Assembly: GCF_028746185.1 (NCBI RefSeq)
Contig: NZ_JAQIVH010000052.1
Span: forward strand, 1-64,000
Direction of reading: 5' to 3'
Length of the DNA: 64,000 bases
Origin: Paenibacillus_E qinlingensis
GTDB taxonomy: Bacteria; Bacillota; Bacilli; Paenibacillales; NBRC-103111
This document shows positions 17,305 to 27,438 of this stretch, piece by piece; position 1 is the stretch's first letter, and each line of letters begins with the position of its first letter. The notes under the pieces were generated by a model, which saw nothing but the letters and a program-made list of their open reading frames with translations, was not told where the DNA came from and ran no database searches. The position numbers were made by a program, and so were the translations under genes.

Positions 17305-20300
17305 TTGTTAATCAAACAGATTCGCAAAGAGATCGTTCTCTTCTTGTTTCTGTGTGTTGGATTACTCAGTGTGCTGTCACTGTCGGATGTGACTTATGCT
17401 GCCGGAGCAACTTATTATGTGGATGCCTCAGCAGGAAATAACAGCAATGACGGTACTTCGTCAGCAACGGCTTGGCAAACGATTACGAAGGTAAATGGCG
17501 TATCGTTGCAGCCTGGAGACCAAGTCTTGTTTAAACGCGGCGAGATTTGGCAAGGCAGTACACTTCGGCCATCTAGCTCTGGCGTAGACGAAAATCCAAT
17601 TCGATATGGATCTTATGGAGATCCAACGCTGGGCAAGCCCATCATCAGTGGTGGGACACGAATAGACACGTGGATCGGCCCAGATGTGAATGGTGAATAC
17701 AAGAAAACCGGGCTGACGGGCGATGGCCTAAGGTTCACCGTGCTTGAGGATGGAAAAAGGCTGAAAGGCAATCATGCCGATGCCCGATTGCCGGGACCGA
17801 CAATCGGTTCTTTGACACCTGGCTCCTTTGTTGCAGATTCCGTAACTGGAAGCGTTTATTACAAACCGTCCACGGGTGTTGCCAATGATCATGTCATTGA
17901 AATAGCGAGTAAAAACAGCAACTTTGCCTTCTCATCAAATGGCAAAAATTATCTCCTCCTTGATGGAATAGACTTCCGTGGTGGGTACGACTTTGCCGTA
18001 TTTATTGGTACAGGAAGTCATCATGTTACGGTTCAGAATTCTGCTATTCATGGTGCCGACAGAGCGGGGGTACGCATTAGCGGAGCCAGCTATAATCAAC
18101 TTCTTAATAACCAAATCTACGATATGAATTACTTCGGGATTGCGCTAGAAGGAGGGGCATCCAATAATGTCATAAGCGGCAATCATGTACATGACATTGG
18201 TTTGCTTGATACAGACGATGGCGATACGGTCGGGATTCAAATCGTTGGGGGCGCGGCTGGATTAAATTCAAAGCAGAATACGATAGAGAAGAATGAAATC
18301 GAAGGGATTGGCCGTGATATTTACAAAGGCAAAGGAGGTACAACCGCACGGGGTAACTTGTATCACGCAGGTATTCTTGTGGATTCTTCCACCGATACGT
18401 CGATTGTGCAAAACCACATCCATGACCTGTATCGTTCAGGAATTCTCATCTTTACCGCTACGGGAGATGCCACGAATACAGCTATCCGCAATAATGTCAT
18501 CGACCATGTGGGCAAAGTTACGTCTGTCGATTTTTTCAATTCGGCTATTTATTTAAATACGAGATCGGGTTACATTGATGGCACAACCGTGTATAACAAC
18601 ACGATTGCCAATTCACGTTTCAAAGCGGATACAGTGAACAGGGAAGCGGCGGTGTTCATTCGTGTTCAGGGGCAATCGGTTGCAGGAGCTAAAGGTACGA
18701 TGAAGGACGTAAGTATCATGAACAATCTGATTGCTGGCAATGAAGGGAACTATATGCTGTCCTTTCATGCGGATAATGAAGCGACGATCAGTGGGCTAAC
18801 GATCGATCACAATTTATACACGCGACCGAATTCGAGTGACGGCGGCGTGTACTGGAACCAAGGCGGCGTAGAGAAAATCTACAAGGCTAATCAAATGTTT
18901 GGGGCTAGCAGCTATTCAGTGGAAAAAAATCAGGATCATCATGCCATTGTAGGTGACCCGCTTTTCATGGATGCAAGTCAGGCCAATTATGCTTTGCAAA
19001 CTAGCTCGCCTGCCATTGATGCGGGAGCGAGTGTCGGCCTTGCCGTTGATTTTCTAGGGAATCCTAGACCCGTAGGGGATGGGCCCGATATAGGTGCTTA
19101 TGAAGAGCAGCATCCGTTCATCGCACCACCCGTTATTACAGGAGTAGTCAATGGGCAGGTTTATACCAGCGTTGTTTCAGCCACCTATGACCGTGGGGTA
19201 GCTTGGCTCACTCGGAATAGTGAGGCACCTGTCTCTTATCTGTCAGGCACGTCGATTACACAAGCTGGTAATTATGTCCTAAGCGTGACGTATATGTCGC
19301 AAACAACCACGGTTAGCTTCACGATCGACACGTCAGCACCAGTAATTACGGGAGTTATCGAAGGTGAACGGTATACCGGTTCTGTCACCCCTGAATTTAA
19401 CAAAGGCAGAGGGATGCTGTATCGCATGTCTAAGATTGAGGGGGAACGTCAGGTTGAGGCAAGAACCTACGAGATTGTGTCACAGGTTGAAGCTCCAGAC
19501 GGCATAATCGACAAGGAAATTAGCGAATGGGTGAAAGATTATTTCTTGTCTAGTGTCACAATGGAGACGGAGATTTTGGTGAATGCCAACTTCTTGTCAG
19601 GGACAGTGATCCACGAACCAGGTTCTTATCGTTTGACCGTAACGGATGCTGTCTATAACGTTGCGCAGGTTTCTTTTCAAATTCAGGATCATCCCGTGAC
19701 AGAACCGGAACCTGAACCAGAAACAAATCCGAGCGTAGTCGTAACAGGGCCTACGAATGTTCACTCAGGTGCGGAAATGGTTGTAACGGTAGGACTTAAG
19801 AATGCGGCGAACGCATCTGCCATGCAATTTACAGTTGTGTATGATCCGGAACGCTTCACCTACGTAAGTTCCCAAAGCATGCGAAGCGGTATTGGCATTG
19901 TTCAGGAGCAGCATGATGCCGTACAGGGTAAGATTCATTTCATTCTGGCTAGTTTGGGCAGCAGCAATGTGATAACAGGAGCAGCGAGCATAGTGGAAAT
20001 GAATTTCGTAGCCAAAGAAACGGTTACTTCGCAAGCATCAAGTTTGGTAGTTAGGCAAGTGAAGATTGCCAACGGGCAAGGTGTTGAAACGAATGTGGCA
20101 GATGGCAGTTATACAATTCAAATTCTCGGTAATGTAAACAAAGAGCTGCTGATTGCTAAGATCGCTGAGGGAGAAGCTCTCCTGCAAGGGGCCGTCGAGG
20201 GCAATGCCATCGGCAACTACTTCCCTGGTTCTATTGCGCTACGCGGTCCAGCACTTGCGGCAGCGATTCTTGCTGCGAAGTCAGTTGTGCAATCAGATAC

Positions 20301-20568
20301 AGTTACACAAGCTGAAGTGGATGCTGCTCGTCAAGCAGTAGAGACAGCGATTAGCCATTTTGAATTGGGAAGAATTCTGACCGAAACGGGTAATCTCAAT
20401 AACCAACCAGGTATTACGGTCGGAGATTTAGGCATTGTCGCTTATTACTATGGCAGTACGTCTTCAAGCCCCAATTGGTCAGAAGCTCAAATCGCTGATA
20501 TTGATGATGATGGCGTCGTTGGCTTGAGTGATATGACGTTTATTGTATCGAGGATGAATAATGAATGA
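17305..20568 (+). CDS. Secreted beta-helix protein with cohesin, FIVAR and dockerin-like modules
   Basis: A 1087-aa secreted protein that starts at TTG, with AGGAGG 8 nt upstream. A signal peptide covers about 1-33. A right-handed parallel beta-helix fills about 36-600 (start ATYYVDASAGNN, later repeated N-V-I and HDI turns), the fold of polysaccharide lyases and pectin-active enzymes. Two Ig-like modules follow (about 610-800), then a cohesin-like domain (about 815-945, VVVTGPTNVHSGAEMVVTV), a FIVAR helical module (about 950-1020) and a C-terminal dockerin-like segment with one clear calcium loop (DIDDDGVVGLSD). The catalytic residues of the beta-helix are not identified. The second Ig-like module carries an insertion of about 50 residues. 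The next gene's preferred start lies 102 nt downstream. Confidence 0.85.
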   Translation: MLIKQIRKEIVLFLFLCVGLLSVLSLSDVTYAAGATYYVDASAGNNSNDGTSSATAWQTITKVNGVSLQPGDQVLFKRGEIWQGSTLRPSSSGVDENPIRYGSYGDPTLGKPIISGGTRIDTWIGPDVNGEYKKTGLTGDGLRFTVLEDGKRLKGNHADARLPGPTIGSLTPGSFVADSVTGSVYYKPSTGVANDHVIEIASKNSNFAFSSNGKNYLLLDGIDFRGGYDFAVFIGTGSHHVTVQNSAIHGADRAGVRISGASYNQLLNNQIYDMNYFGIALEGGASNNVISGNHVHDIGLLDTDDGDTVGIQIVGGAAGLNSKQNTIEKNEIEGIGRDIYKGKGGTTARGNLYHAGILVDSSTDTSIVQNHIHDLYRSGILIFTATGDATNTAIRNNVIDHVGKVTSVDFFNSAIYLNTRSGYIDGTTVYNNTIANSRFKADTVNREAAVFIRVQGQSVAGAKGTMKDVSIMNNLIAGNEGNYMLSFHADNEATISGLTIDHNLYTRPNSSDGGVYWNQGGVEKIYKANQMFGASSYSVEKNQDHHAIVGDPLFMDASQANYALQTSSPAIDAGASVGLAVDFLGNPRPVGDGPDIGAYEEQHPFIAPPVITGVVNGQVYTSVVSATYDRGVAWLTRNSEAPVSYLSGTSITQAGNYVLSVTYMSQTTTVSFTIDTSAPVITGVIEGERYTGSVTPEFNKGRGMLYRMSKIEGERQVEARTYEIVSQVEAPDGIIDKEISEWVKDYFLSSVTMETEILVNANFLSGTVIHEPGSYRLTVTDAVYNVAQVSFQIQDHPVTEPEPEPETNPSVVVTGPTNVHSGAEMVVTVGLKNAANASAMQFTVVYDPERFTYVSSQSMRSGIGIVQEQHDAVQGKIHFILASLGSSNVITGAASIVEMNFVAKETVTSQASSLVVRQVKIANGQGVETNVADGSYTIQILGNVNKELLIAKIAEGEALLQGAVEGNAIGNYFPGSIALRGPALAAAILAAKSVVQSDTVTQAEVDAARQAVETAISHFELGRILTETGNLNNQPGITVGDLGIVAYYYGSTSSSPNWSEAQIADIDDDGVVGLSDMTFIVSRMNNE

Positions 20569-20669
20569 ACATAAATACTCGATTCATAGGATTGTCAGTG
20601 ATATCTTACTTCTATCCCGTTGTTGGGAATAATCACCATTTTGTACAATTAGACAGGGAGGTAAAAGGG

Positions 20670-23480
20670 ATGAACATGAGTAACAGGCGCAGAGGGATGA
20701 CAGCCCTGATATGGTTAATGATTTCAGTTCTAGTACTTTCCATACTACCGTTGATGCCCACTGTTGGGAACGCGGCCACTACGAATGCACAGAATACCTA
20801 TTATTACCAAAACGATACGCAATTTAAGCATTATACGAGAGGCATTCTTCGGCCTGATCAAGGCACAATTGAAATGACGATGCATCCGACTAAGCCTGCG
20901 GCGGAATCGGGAAATGATTATGAATTCGCGTTTGCTGTTTCGCCAACACGGAATTTAGGCAACGGCAGCAATACATTGCTGGGTATTTATATTCCGCCAG
21001 TTGAAGAGAACGCGCAATTAAAATTTGTTTATCGTATTAATGGCAGTGAATCATTCAGTGGCGCTCTCACTTCCTTTCCTTATACCCCTGGAGAACGGGT
21101 CAACGTGGCTCTAACCTGGAATTATACGTCTGAGAATGTCAGTCGCATCCGCTTATATCTAAATGGCGTTCAACAGCAGCTCTCGACGAAAAATGACATT
21201 GTTAATGAAGTGATGATTACAGGGCCACTCAATGAAGATTTGTTTTCGCATGTGTTGCAAGTAGAGAAATCGGAGCCTTTTCATGTAGAACAATTAAAGA
21301 TCTCGACGAAGGAGTTATCTGCATCGGAACTGCTAAGCCTGCCCGACAGTAAATTTCAAGCGGACAGCGATACAAGTCTGCTTGTCAAGAATGACATGAC
21401 AACGGTAGAGCGGTATAGAACGAACTGGCATAGAGCGACAAACTACCATGCCTTCGCTCCGGCTTGGCGCGCGGAAACGCAGCAATTTGTTGTGGGAGAA
21501 AACGTTATATATCCTATGCTCTCACTAAATTATAGTGGTAATGTCCAGAATTACTCTGTTCAGATTGTAGCGAAAGATCCTTACGATCGTACAGTTCTGA
21601 CTAAAAGCATACCCATTCAAGTGCAAAACGATGGGAAGTACGCCATTCACGAATTGGCTTTGCCTGAACTGAATGGGCAAGGATATTATAAATTGAAAAC
21701 AACGGTAACTTCAGCCGGTAATCCTATCGTCAGCTACGATAGTGCAATTGCCGTCCTCCCTGCTAACAATACGTCTGTAACAGACGGGGTATATGCCGAT
21801 TTCTACGGATTCCATACCAAATATGATTGGGAGCCCAAGATCTGGACGGATGTGAATGCTAGCATCACTCGAACGTGGGCGGATGGTAAAGTATTTTTGT
21901 GGAATGTTGTTGAGCCAACAAAAGGGGCCTTTAATTGGGAGAAAACAGATCAATATGTGGCTAGAAACCGAGCTGCAGGTCTTGAAGTTCTAGGCGTGCT
22001 AGGGTATCCATCGCGTTGGGCAGCAACGCAACCTTCAGATGCAATTATGCAGACGAATACGTTGGCACATCGCCCAGAGCGTTGGGTACCGAGAGATCCT
22101 GAAGGTGAGTGGGCTAATTACATTTATCAAACGGTCAGTCGTTATAAAGGGGAAGTGAAGTATTGGGAAATTTACAATGAAGTGAATTTCAATGCAGAGC
22201 CAGGCTCCGGAAATGCGGCTACGTTCGCAGGAACAAACGCTCAGTATTTAGAGTTGCTCAAAATTGCCTATCGAGAGGCGAAGCGCGCAGACCCGAATGC
22301 ACAGATTTTAACTAGCGGCTTTTCGGATGAGGCCAATAATGTAAGTCTGCCGACAGCATTTTTTGACCAGGAAAATCTGTATCAGAACGGGACTGATTAT
22401 TTCGATATCTATAATGTGCATGGCTATAGAGGCGTTGGTGATGATTCTAGAACGACACCATGGATAAACAAACTGAAGACTGCTCGTCCAAGCACGGAGT
22501 ATTGGATGACGGAGCAGATGTTTCATAATACAGCTGTTCCCGTGGATTCTAGGTTATACAGCTCTGTGGAATGGCTCGTGAACTACTTGAAAATGGGCTA
22601 CAGCAAATTTATCAATATGGGGACGTTTGAAGTGTTTTTCAACCGAAACACCCTTTCTCCTGAACCATTTTATTACGTACAAGGCGTTTTTAATAACAAA
22701 TTTCGTAAAGTGAGTTCCGTTAAACCATTGTTAACGTGGTCTGGAATCTCAACAATTACATTTAAAGTCAGACATTCTTTTGGTTTGACTAATGGAAAGA
22801 CGCTTTCTGTCATTGGAACGGATTTCGTCAATGATGGGCCTTACGAAATTAAATTTAACGGGAATATCGAGTCTGCTTTCGATATGTACGACCAACCGAT
22901 TCCGATAACAACGGATACAAATGGGAATAAAGTGATGCAAGTTCCGAATATTGCCTATATTGAAAGTTCGGGGCCGATTACTGTAGTAAGTGCAGTCGCG
23001 TTGGAGGCGAGACCTCTGTTAAAGAACAATGATTTTATAGATTTGCCAGGTGATTATTCGATGAACTTGTGCAAAGCGGTTCCGAAATTCTGGGAATATT
23101 TATTCAATCCTTCCAATGGCAGCATTTGTACCGTACAAGGAGAGCAGGCGGGCAACTACGCGGTTCAAATGACGGCAAGTGGCCCGGAGCGAGTTACGAT
23201 CCGACAAGCGGGCATCGCAGTTAAAGAATCAGGCTCGTATAAATTGTCAGCGAGAATAAAAAAAGTAGCTGATAATCCAAATGTTTATTTATGGTATCAA
23301 GGTGCTAAATATGACAGTAAGCAAATGTCTAACATGGGGTCTGATTATGTCACGATTACATTAGATAAGATTCCTGTGACTGCGCCGATGAGTTTGACTG
23401 TAGGAATTGGGATAACTGCCGGCCAACGCGGATCCATCGTCGTTGAGTCTGTTGATTTAGTTAAGGTGGAAACTCCGTAA
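20670..23480 (+). CDS. Secreted glycoside hydrolase, GH-A clan type, with LamG and C-terminal binding module
   Basis: A 936-aa protein. The start at ATG 20670 is chosen over in-frame ATG 20565 because AGGGAGG lies 8 nt before it and a normal signal peptide follows directly (cleavage near VGNAA). A LamG-like domain spans about 35-210. A TIM barrel at about 360-700 resembles GH39/GH5-type clan A enzymes: candidate acid/base E504 in YNEVN and nucleophile E615 in MTEQ, 111 residues apart, which fits strands 4 and 7. The C-terminus has a CBM-like beta-sandwich. It probably attacks the same polymer as the preceding beta-helix protein. Exact GH family is not certain. Confidence 0.85.
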   Translation: MNMSNRRRGMTALIWLMISVLVLSILPLMPTVGNAATTNAQNTYYYQNDTQFKHYTRGILRPDQGTIEMTMHPTKPAAESGNDYEFAFAVSPTRNLGNGSNTLLGIYIPPVEENAQLKFVYRINGSESFSGALTSFPYTPGERVNVALTWNYTSENVSRIRLYLNGVQQQLSTKNDIVNEVMITGPLNEDLFSHVLQVEKSEPFHVEQLKISTKELSASELLSLPDSKFQADSDTSLLVKNDMTTVERYRTNWHRATNYHAFAPAWRAETQQFVVGENVIYPMLSLNYSGNVQNYSVQIVAKDPYDRTVLTKSIPIQVQNDGKYAIHELALPELNGQGYYKLKTTVTSAGNPIVSYDSAIAVLPANNTSVTDGVYADFYGFHTKYDWEPKIWTDVNASITRTWADGKVFLWNVVEPTKGAFNWEKTDQYVARNRAAGLEVLGVLGYPSRWAATQPSDAIMQTNTLAHRPERWVPRDPEGEWANYIYQTVSRYKGEVKYWEIYNEVNFNAEPGSGNAATFAGTNAQYLELLKIAYREAKRADPNAQILTSGFSDEANNVSLPTAFFDQENLYQNGTDYFDIYNVHGYRGVGDDSRTTPWINKLKTARPSTEYWMTEQMFHNTAVPVDSRLYSSVEWLVNYLKMGYSKFINMGTFEVFFNRNTLSPEPFYYVQGVFNNKFRKVSSVKPLLTWSGISTITFKVRHSFGLTNGKTLSVIGTDFVNDGPYEIKFNGNIESAFDMYDQPIPITTDTNGNKVMQVPNIAYIESSGPITVVSAVALEARPLLKNNDFIDLPGDYSMNLCKAVPKFWEYLFNPSNGSICTVQGEQAGNYAVQMTASGPERVTIRQAGIAVKESGSYKLSARIKKVADNPNVYLWYQGAKYDSKQMSNMGSDYVTITLDKIPVTAPMSLTVGIGITAGQRGSIVVESVDLVKVETP

Positions 23481-23515
23481 TTGCGCCTTAGCAAAACACA
23501 ACGTACAAAGAACGA

Positions 23516-23540
23516 AAGAGCCGCCTTTAAAGCGGCTCTT
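23516..23540 (+). terminator. Hairpin, weak or leaky terminator
   Basis: A perfect 9-bp stem (23516-23524 with 23532-23540) with a 7-nt loop but only a short T-rich tail. It lies between the glycosidase and the amidase genes, so it may act as a partial terminator or a 3'-end stabiliser within a longer transcript. Confidence 0.55.
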
Positions 23541-23558
23541 CATTAAGGAGTATGATGC

Positions 23559-24476
23559 ATGCCAAGAAAAGTAAATGTCATTAGCACCTGCTTTAACGAA
23601 GAACTCATTCAAGGCTCTACACAAGAAGACAATTTGCAAAGAGCTATGAATATGCTAGATGCATTCACAGAGCTGAAGCCCGATCTTATCTGTTTCCCTG
23701 AAGTGTTTCTCGTAACCGGTGGTGATCATCACCATGAAACTTCAGAGGAATTGACGCAGCAAACGTACCATGCCCTCTCCAAACAAGCCGAGCGACTCAA
23801 CAGTTACATCATCGCAAGTGTTCACGAATGGATCGGTGGCAACAAATATGTCGCTGCTTGGTTATTTGACCGAGAAGGCAATCTGGCCGGGAGATATCTC
23901 AAATATTATCCGACCGATGGTGAGATGAAGCTTGATGGCATAACACCCGGTACTGAAATACCTGTGTTTGAGACGGATTTCGGTAAAGTCGGCATTGCCA
24001 TTTGTTTTGATATCGGTTATCCGGATCTATGGCATTCGCTGAAATTAAAGGGCGCTGAACTTGTTGTATGGCCTTCCGCCTATGATGGCGGCTTTCCGCT
24101 TGAGGCACATGCCTGGTTCAATTCGTACTATGTCGTCTCCTCGGTAAGAACGAATCATTCCAAAATTATTGATAAGACAGGCAAAATTCTTGCGTCGACT
24201 TCCAAGTGGGGAGGATGGACGGCAAAGACAATCGATCTGGAGAAACAAATCTTTCATATCGACAATCAGTATGACAAGCTTCTAGAAATTCAAGGCAGAC
24301 TGGGAAGCAAAGTGACCATCGAAAGTTTTTCTCAAGAAAATATATTCACCATGGAGTCCAATGATCAAGAGTGGCCCCTAGCGAGGATACAGGAAGTATT
24401 CCAACTTGAAACATATAAGGAATACCACAAGAGGTCTGAGAACATTCAGCATGGCAAAAGGAAAGCAGATGTTTAA
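23559..24476 (+). CDS. Carbon-nitrogen hydrolase (nitrilase superfamily)
   Basis: A 305-aa cytoplasmic enzyme of the nitrilase/amidase superfamily, which cleaves amide or nitrile C-N bonds. The catalytic triad is visible: E48 in CFPEVF, K115 in RYLKYYPTDGE and C149 in AICFDIGYPD. AAGGAG lies 8 nt before the ATG. It is the first of five closely spaced catabolic genes (to 28473). An amidase at the head of a sugar-enzyme operon hints at an amide- or N-acyl-containing substrate, but that is inference. Confidence 0.9.
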   Translation: MPRKVNVISTCFNEELIQGSTQEDNLQRAMNMLDAFTELKPDLICFPEVFLVTGGDHHHETSEELTQQTYHALSKQAERLNSYIIASVHEWIGGNKYVAAWLFDREGNLAGRYLKYYPTDGEMKLDGITPGTEIPVFETDFGKVGIAICFDIGYPDLWHSLKLKGAELVVWPSAYDGGFPLEAHAWFNSYYVVSSVRTNHSKIIDKTGKILASTSKWGGWTAKTIDLEKQIFHIDNQYDKLLEIQGRLGSKVTIESFSQENIFTMESNDQEWPLARIQEVFQLETYKEYHKRSENIQHGKRKADV

Positions 24477-24497
24477 CTCAAAAAAGGAGTGTTACAA

Positions 24498-25289
24498 ATG
24501 ACGCAGTCACCTGTACAATTTTCTGTTTTTACCAAACCGTGGAGAACGACTCCTGTGCAAGAATTAGTCAAGTTCGTGAAAGAGAGCGGCTTTGACGGTG
24601 TAGAGTTTCCCTTACGAGAAGGATTCCAACTGGAGCCCGCTGATGCGGAAAAAGGTTTGGCGAAGCTCGCTTCTTATTTTGCCGATCATGGTTTGCGTAT
24701 TTTTAGCGTAGCTAGTCAAACGGATGAACGCATTTTTTCGGCCTGCGCAGAGGCAGGGATTCCTAGCATTCGAATTATGCCGGCCATTTCACATGAAGAA
24801 GGCTATCTCCAATCGGTCGCTAAGCTGCGTAAGCACTTAGAAGACGTATCTCATCTTTGTGAGCAGTACGGGGTTAAAGTTAGCGTTCAGCAGCATTACG
24901 GTGACTTTATTCCGGATTCTTCGGGGCTGATGCACTTGCTGCAAGATCTCAATCCTAATTATGTAGGAGCTGTCTGGGATTGCTCACATGATGCTTTGGC
25001 TGGTCAACAGCCTGAATTTGGGTTAGATATTGTGTGGTCACATCTGCATATGGTCAATCTCAAAAATGTCTTTTATACACGGAGCAACGGACCGGAAGCA
25101 GAGCAAGCTCAATGGGAGCGGCATTTTACATCCGGACGTCAAGGCATGGCTTCTTGGGAACGTGTTGCGGCTTACCTAACCAAACGTAAATATGAAGGGG
25201 TTATCTGTTTGACGGCAGAGTATACGGCAGAGTCGGAAGTTGATCGACTAATTCGGGATGACATCCGTTATGCCAGAACACTCTTTTAA
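24498..25289 (+). CDS. Sugar phosphate isomerase/epimerase-fold protein
   Basis: A 263-aa TIM-barrel protein of the AP-endonuclease-2/xylose-isomerase-like family (IolE/IolI relatives). The start at ATG 24498 is preferred over GTG 24489 because AAAGGAG ends 8 nt before it. Features include GFDGVEFPLREG near the N-terminus, a QQHYGDF metal-site-like segment, VGAVWDCSHD and HLHMVNLKN, which supply the His, Asp and Glu ligands expected for a divalent metal. It sits 21 nt after the amidase and just before a Gfo/Idh/MocA gene, a pairing seen in inositol and keto-sugar pathways. The exact substrate is unknown. Confidence 0.88.
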   Translation: MTQSPVQFSVFTKPWRTTPVQELVKFVKESGFDGVEFPLREGFQLEPADAEKGLAKLASYFADHGLRIFSVASQTDERIFSACAEAGIPSIRIMPAISHEEGYLQSVAKLRKHLEDVSHLCEQYGVKVSVQQHYGDFIPDSSGLMHLLQDLNPNYVGAVWDCSHDALAGQQPEFGLDIVWSHLHMVNLKNVFYTRSNGPEAEQAQWERHFTSGRQGMASWERVAAYLTKRKYEGVICLTAEYTAESEVDRLIRDDIRYARTLF

Positions 25290-25321
25290 TCTAACTAATG
25301 TGCAAGGAAGGGGGCAAGTAT

Positions 25322-26389
25322 ATGGCGGATAAAATACGCTTAGGTGTTGTTGGTTTGGGCAGGGTATCTAGCTCCCATTTGCCAGCGATTGAAGAGCTGA
25401 GAGATAAAGTCACTTTACAGGCCATTGTTTCCCGTGACCCGGATAAAGCGGATCGGGCGGCGGCAGGTTGGGTTGGAGTAAGCCTATACACTTCCTTTGA
25501 TGATGCCCTTGGGGATCCAGCAATTGATGCCTTTCTGCTCCTGCTGCCGCATGATTTGCATGCGCCTTACGCCATTAAAGCGATGGCGGCAGGCAAGCAT
25601 GTACTAATTGAAAAGCCAATGGCACTCAACTATTCCGAAGGCAAGCAAATGGTCGAAACCGCCGAGCAGAACGGAGTAACCTTAATGGTCGGACAGAGTC
25701 GAAGATTTTTCGGTCCTGTGATGAAGTCGATTGACAAAATCCATAGGGGAGAGATTGGCGATTTATTCACTATTCATGCCATGCTGTTAGCATATATCGA
25801 TAAACCGGCTGCGGAGTGGTGGAAGGATGTTAAGCACATTGGAGGTTTTATCATTCCTCTGTGGGGCAGTCATATCCTGGATTATATCGTTTGGGCTTAT
25901 GGTGAACTGCCGGAAACCGTCTATGCACAAGGCTACTCCCATAATCCAAATTGGGAAGGGGAGGACGAAGTTACCATCTCGTTGAAATTTTCGCGCAATC
26001 GGATGGCCAACGTCATGATGTCCTTTAATGCCGGAAGAGTTCCGGGCGATGAGGAAGGTCTTGGCGGTAAAAGGATCTGGAGCACGCAAGACAGCGTATA
26101 CCTCCGTTACATGACAGGGACCAAAGGAGTACTGCATCTGAAGGATGAGCATGAGCTTTGGGATAATGGCGAGAAACTAGTATGTTCGGGCAAGCATACT
26201 TCCAACTTTACATGGCAGCTAGAGGAATTTGTTGATTCGCTATTGGAGAAACGAAAGCCTTTGGCAGCAGGAGATGAAGTGCTAGGAGTTATGCGTGTGA
26301 TGGATGCCATTTTTGCGTCCATTGCGACGAATTCGGTGATTCAGCTAGATGAGGTAGGACAAGAGAAAAGGGAGAGAGACTGTGACTAG
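25322..26389 (+). CDS. Gfo/Idh/MocA-family oxidoreductase
   Basis: A 355-aa NAD(P)-dependent sugar or cyclitol dehydrogenase. ATG 25322 is preferred over ATG 25298 because the purine-rich AAGGAAGGGGG site lies between them. It has a Rossmann motif in LGVVGLGRVSSSHL, the family LIEKPMALN lysine motif, and the C-terminal alpha/beta domain with a PLWGSHILDY histidine. It overlaps the next gene by 8 bp. Family members oxidise or reduce sugar hydroxyls; together with the isomerase-fold neighbour it could make and process a keto-sugar. Confidence 0.92.
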   Translation: MADKIRLGVVGLGRVSSSHLPAIEELRDKVTLQAIVSRDPDKADRAAAGWVGVSLYTSFDDALGDPAIDAFLLLLPHDLHAPYAIKAMAAGKHVLIEKPMALNYSEGKQMVETAEQNGVTLMVGQSRRFFGPVMKSIDKIHRGEIGDLFTIHAMLLAYIDKPAAEWWKDVKHIGGFIIPLWGSHILDYIVWAYGELPETVYAQGYSHNPNWEGEDEVTISLKFSRNRMANVMMSFNAGRVPGDEEGLGGKRIWSTQDSVYLRYMTGTKGVLHLKDEHELWDNGEKLVCSGKHTSNFTWQLEEFVDSLLEKRKPLAAGDEVLGVMRVMDAIFASIATNSVIQLDEVGQEKRERDCD

Positions 26390-27380
26390 GAAAATTGTGG
26401 TGCAAATACAGCGGAATGAGCTATCTGCTTTCTTGGAGCCGGATGTATTGGAAAGACTAAAACAGCTAGGCGAGCTTGTAGTAAATCCGTTGGACCGTCC
26501 ATTCACACCAGATGAACTGAAAAGTCATCTTAGAGATGCTTCCACTTGTATTTCAACGTGGGGGAGTTCGCCCATTACAGGGGATATGCTTGACTCAGCT
26601 CCTAAGCTCGAGTTAGTTGCTCATATGGCAGGTTCGGTGAAACATGTCGTAGCGGCTGAAGCTTTTGATAGAGGCATAACGGTATTATCAGGAGGTCACG
26701 CGATTGCCGAATCGGTTGCGGAATCCATAATGGCTCTAATATTTGCTGTGGGTCATCGGATTAAGCTTGTGGATGAGTCGATGAGATCGGGCGTCAGCTG
26801 GAAATCTCTCGCGATGGAGGCGGATGAGCTGCGAGGGAAAACGGTAGGTTTTGTCGCGCTTGGCATGGTGGCTCAGGAGGTCATTCGCTTAATGAAGCCG
26901 TTCCAGGTGCAATTTATCGCTTATGATCCGTATATGAAACCGGAAAGGGCTGCAGAGCTTGGTGTGGAGTTGCTGCCTTTGCATGACGTACTGAGGCGTG
27001 CACAGTTAGTTTCTCTCCATCTGCCTATGATTCCCGAGACCGACCACATGATCGGACGAGAGGAACTTCGCTTGCTTCAGGACAATTGCCTGCTGATTAA
27101 TACTTCTCGAGGAAGCGTTATTCAAGAGCAAGCGTTGATTGAGGAACTGCGAACGAATCGTATTTTTGCTGCGCTAGACGTATTTGAACAGGAGCCGTTG
27201 CCGCTGAACAGTGAGTTGCGCCGGTTGCCGAATGTGCTAGTCAGACCGCATATTGCTGGGGTGAACCCTTCATCTCGGAAAAGAATCGGAAGATCTATCG
27301 TCGAGGATATGTATCGATATTTTAACGGAGAATCTGTCCAGCACGGCGTAAGCAAAGCTCGCTTAGCGCTGATGACTTAA
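26382..27380 (+). CDS. D-2-hydroxyacid dehydrogenase family protein, degenerate glycine motif
   Basis: A 332-aa protein of the D-isomer-specific 2-hydroxyacid dehydrogenase family that starts at GTG inside the previous gene. The catalytic Arg (TSRGSV), Glu (VFEQEPLP) and His (VRPHIAG) segments are all present. Oddly, the usual GxGxxG nucleotide loop (GLGRIG in most relatives) reads ALGMVA, so two of the three glycines are replaced by alanine. This could mean altered cofactor binding. It is likely to handle a sugar-acid or hydroxyketone intermediate of the operon. Confidence 0.88.
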   Translation: MTRKIVVQIQRNELSAFLEPDVLERLKQLGELVVNPLDRPFTPDELKSHLRDASTCISTWGSSPITGDMLDSAPKLELVAHMAGSVKHVVAAEAFDRGITVLSGGHAIAESVAESIMALIFAVGHRIKLVDESMRSGVSWKSLAMEADELRGKTVGFVALGMVAQEVIRLMKPFQVQFIAYDPYMKPERAAELGVELLPLHDVLRRAQLVSLHLPMIPETDHMIGREELRLLQDNCLLINTSRGSVIQEQALIEELRTNRIFAALDVFEQEPLPLNSELRRLPNVLVRPHIAGVNPSSRKRIGRSIVEDMYRYFNGESVQHGVSKARLALMT

Positions 27381-27438
27381 TTGTTTCTTACTTGTAGATC
27401 GTAACACTGAATTTCGTAGCTAAGAGAGGTGTGCATGT

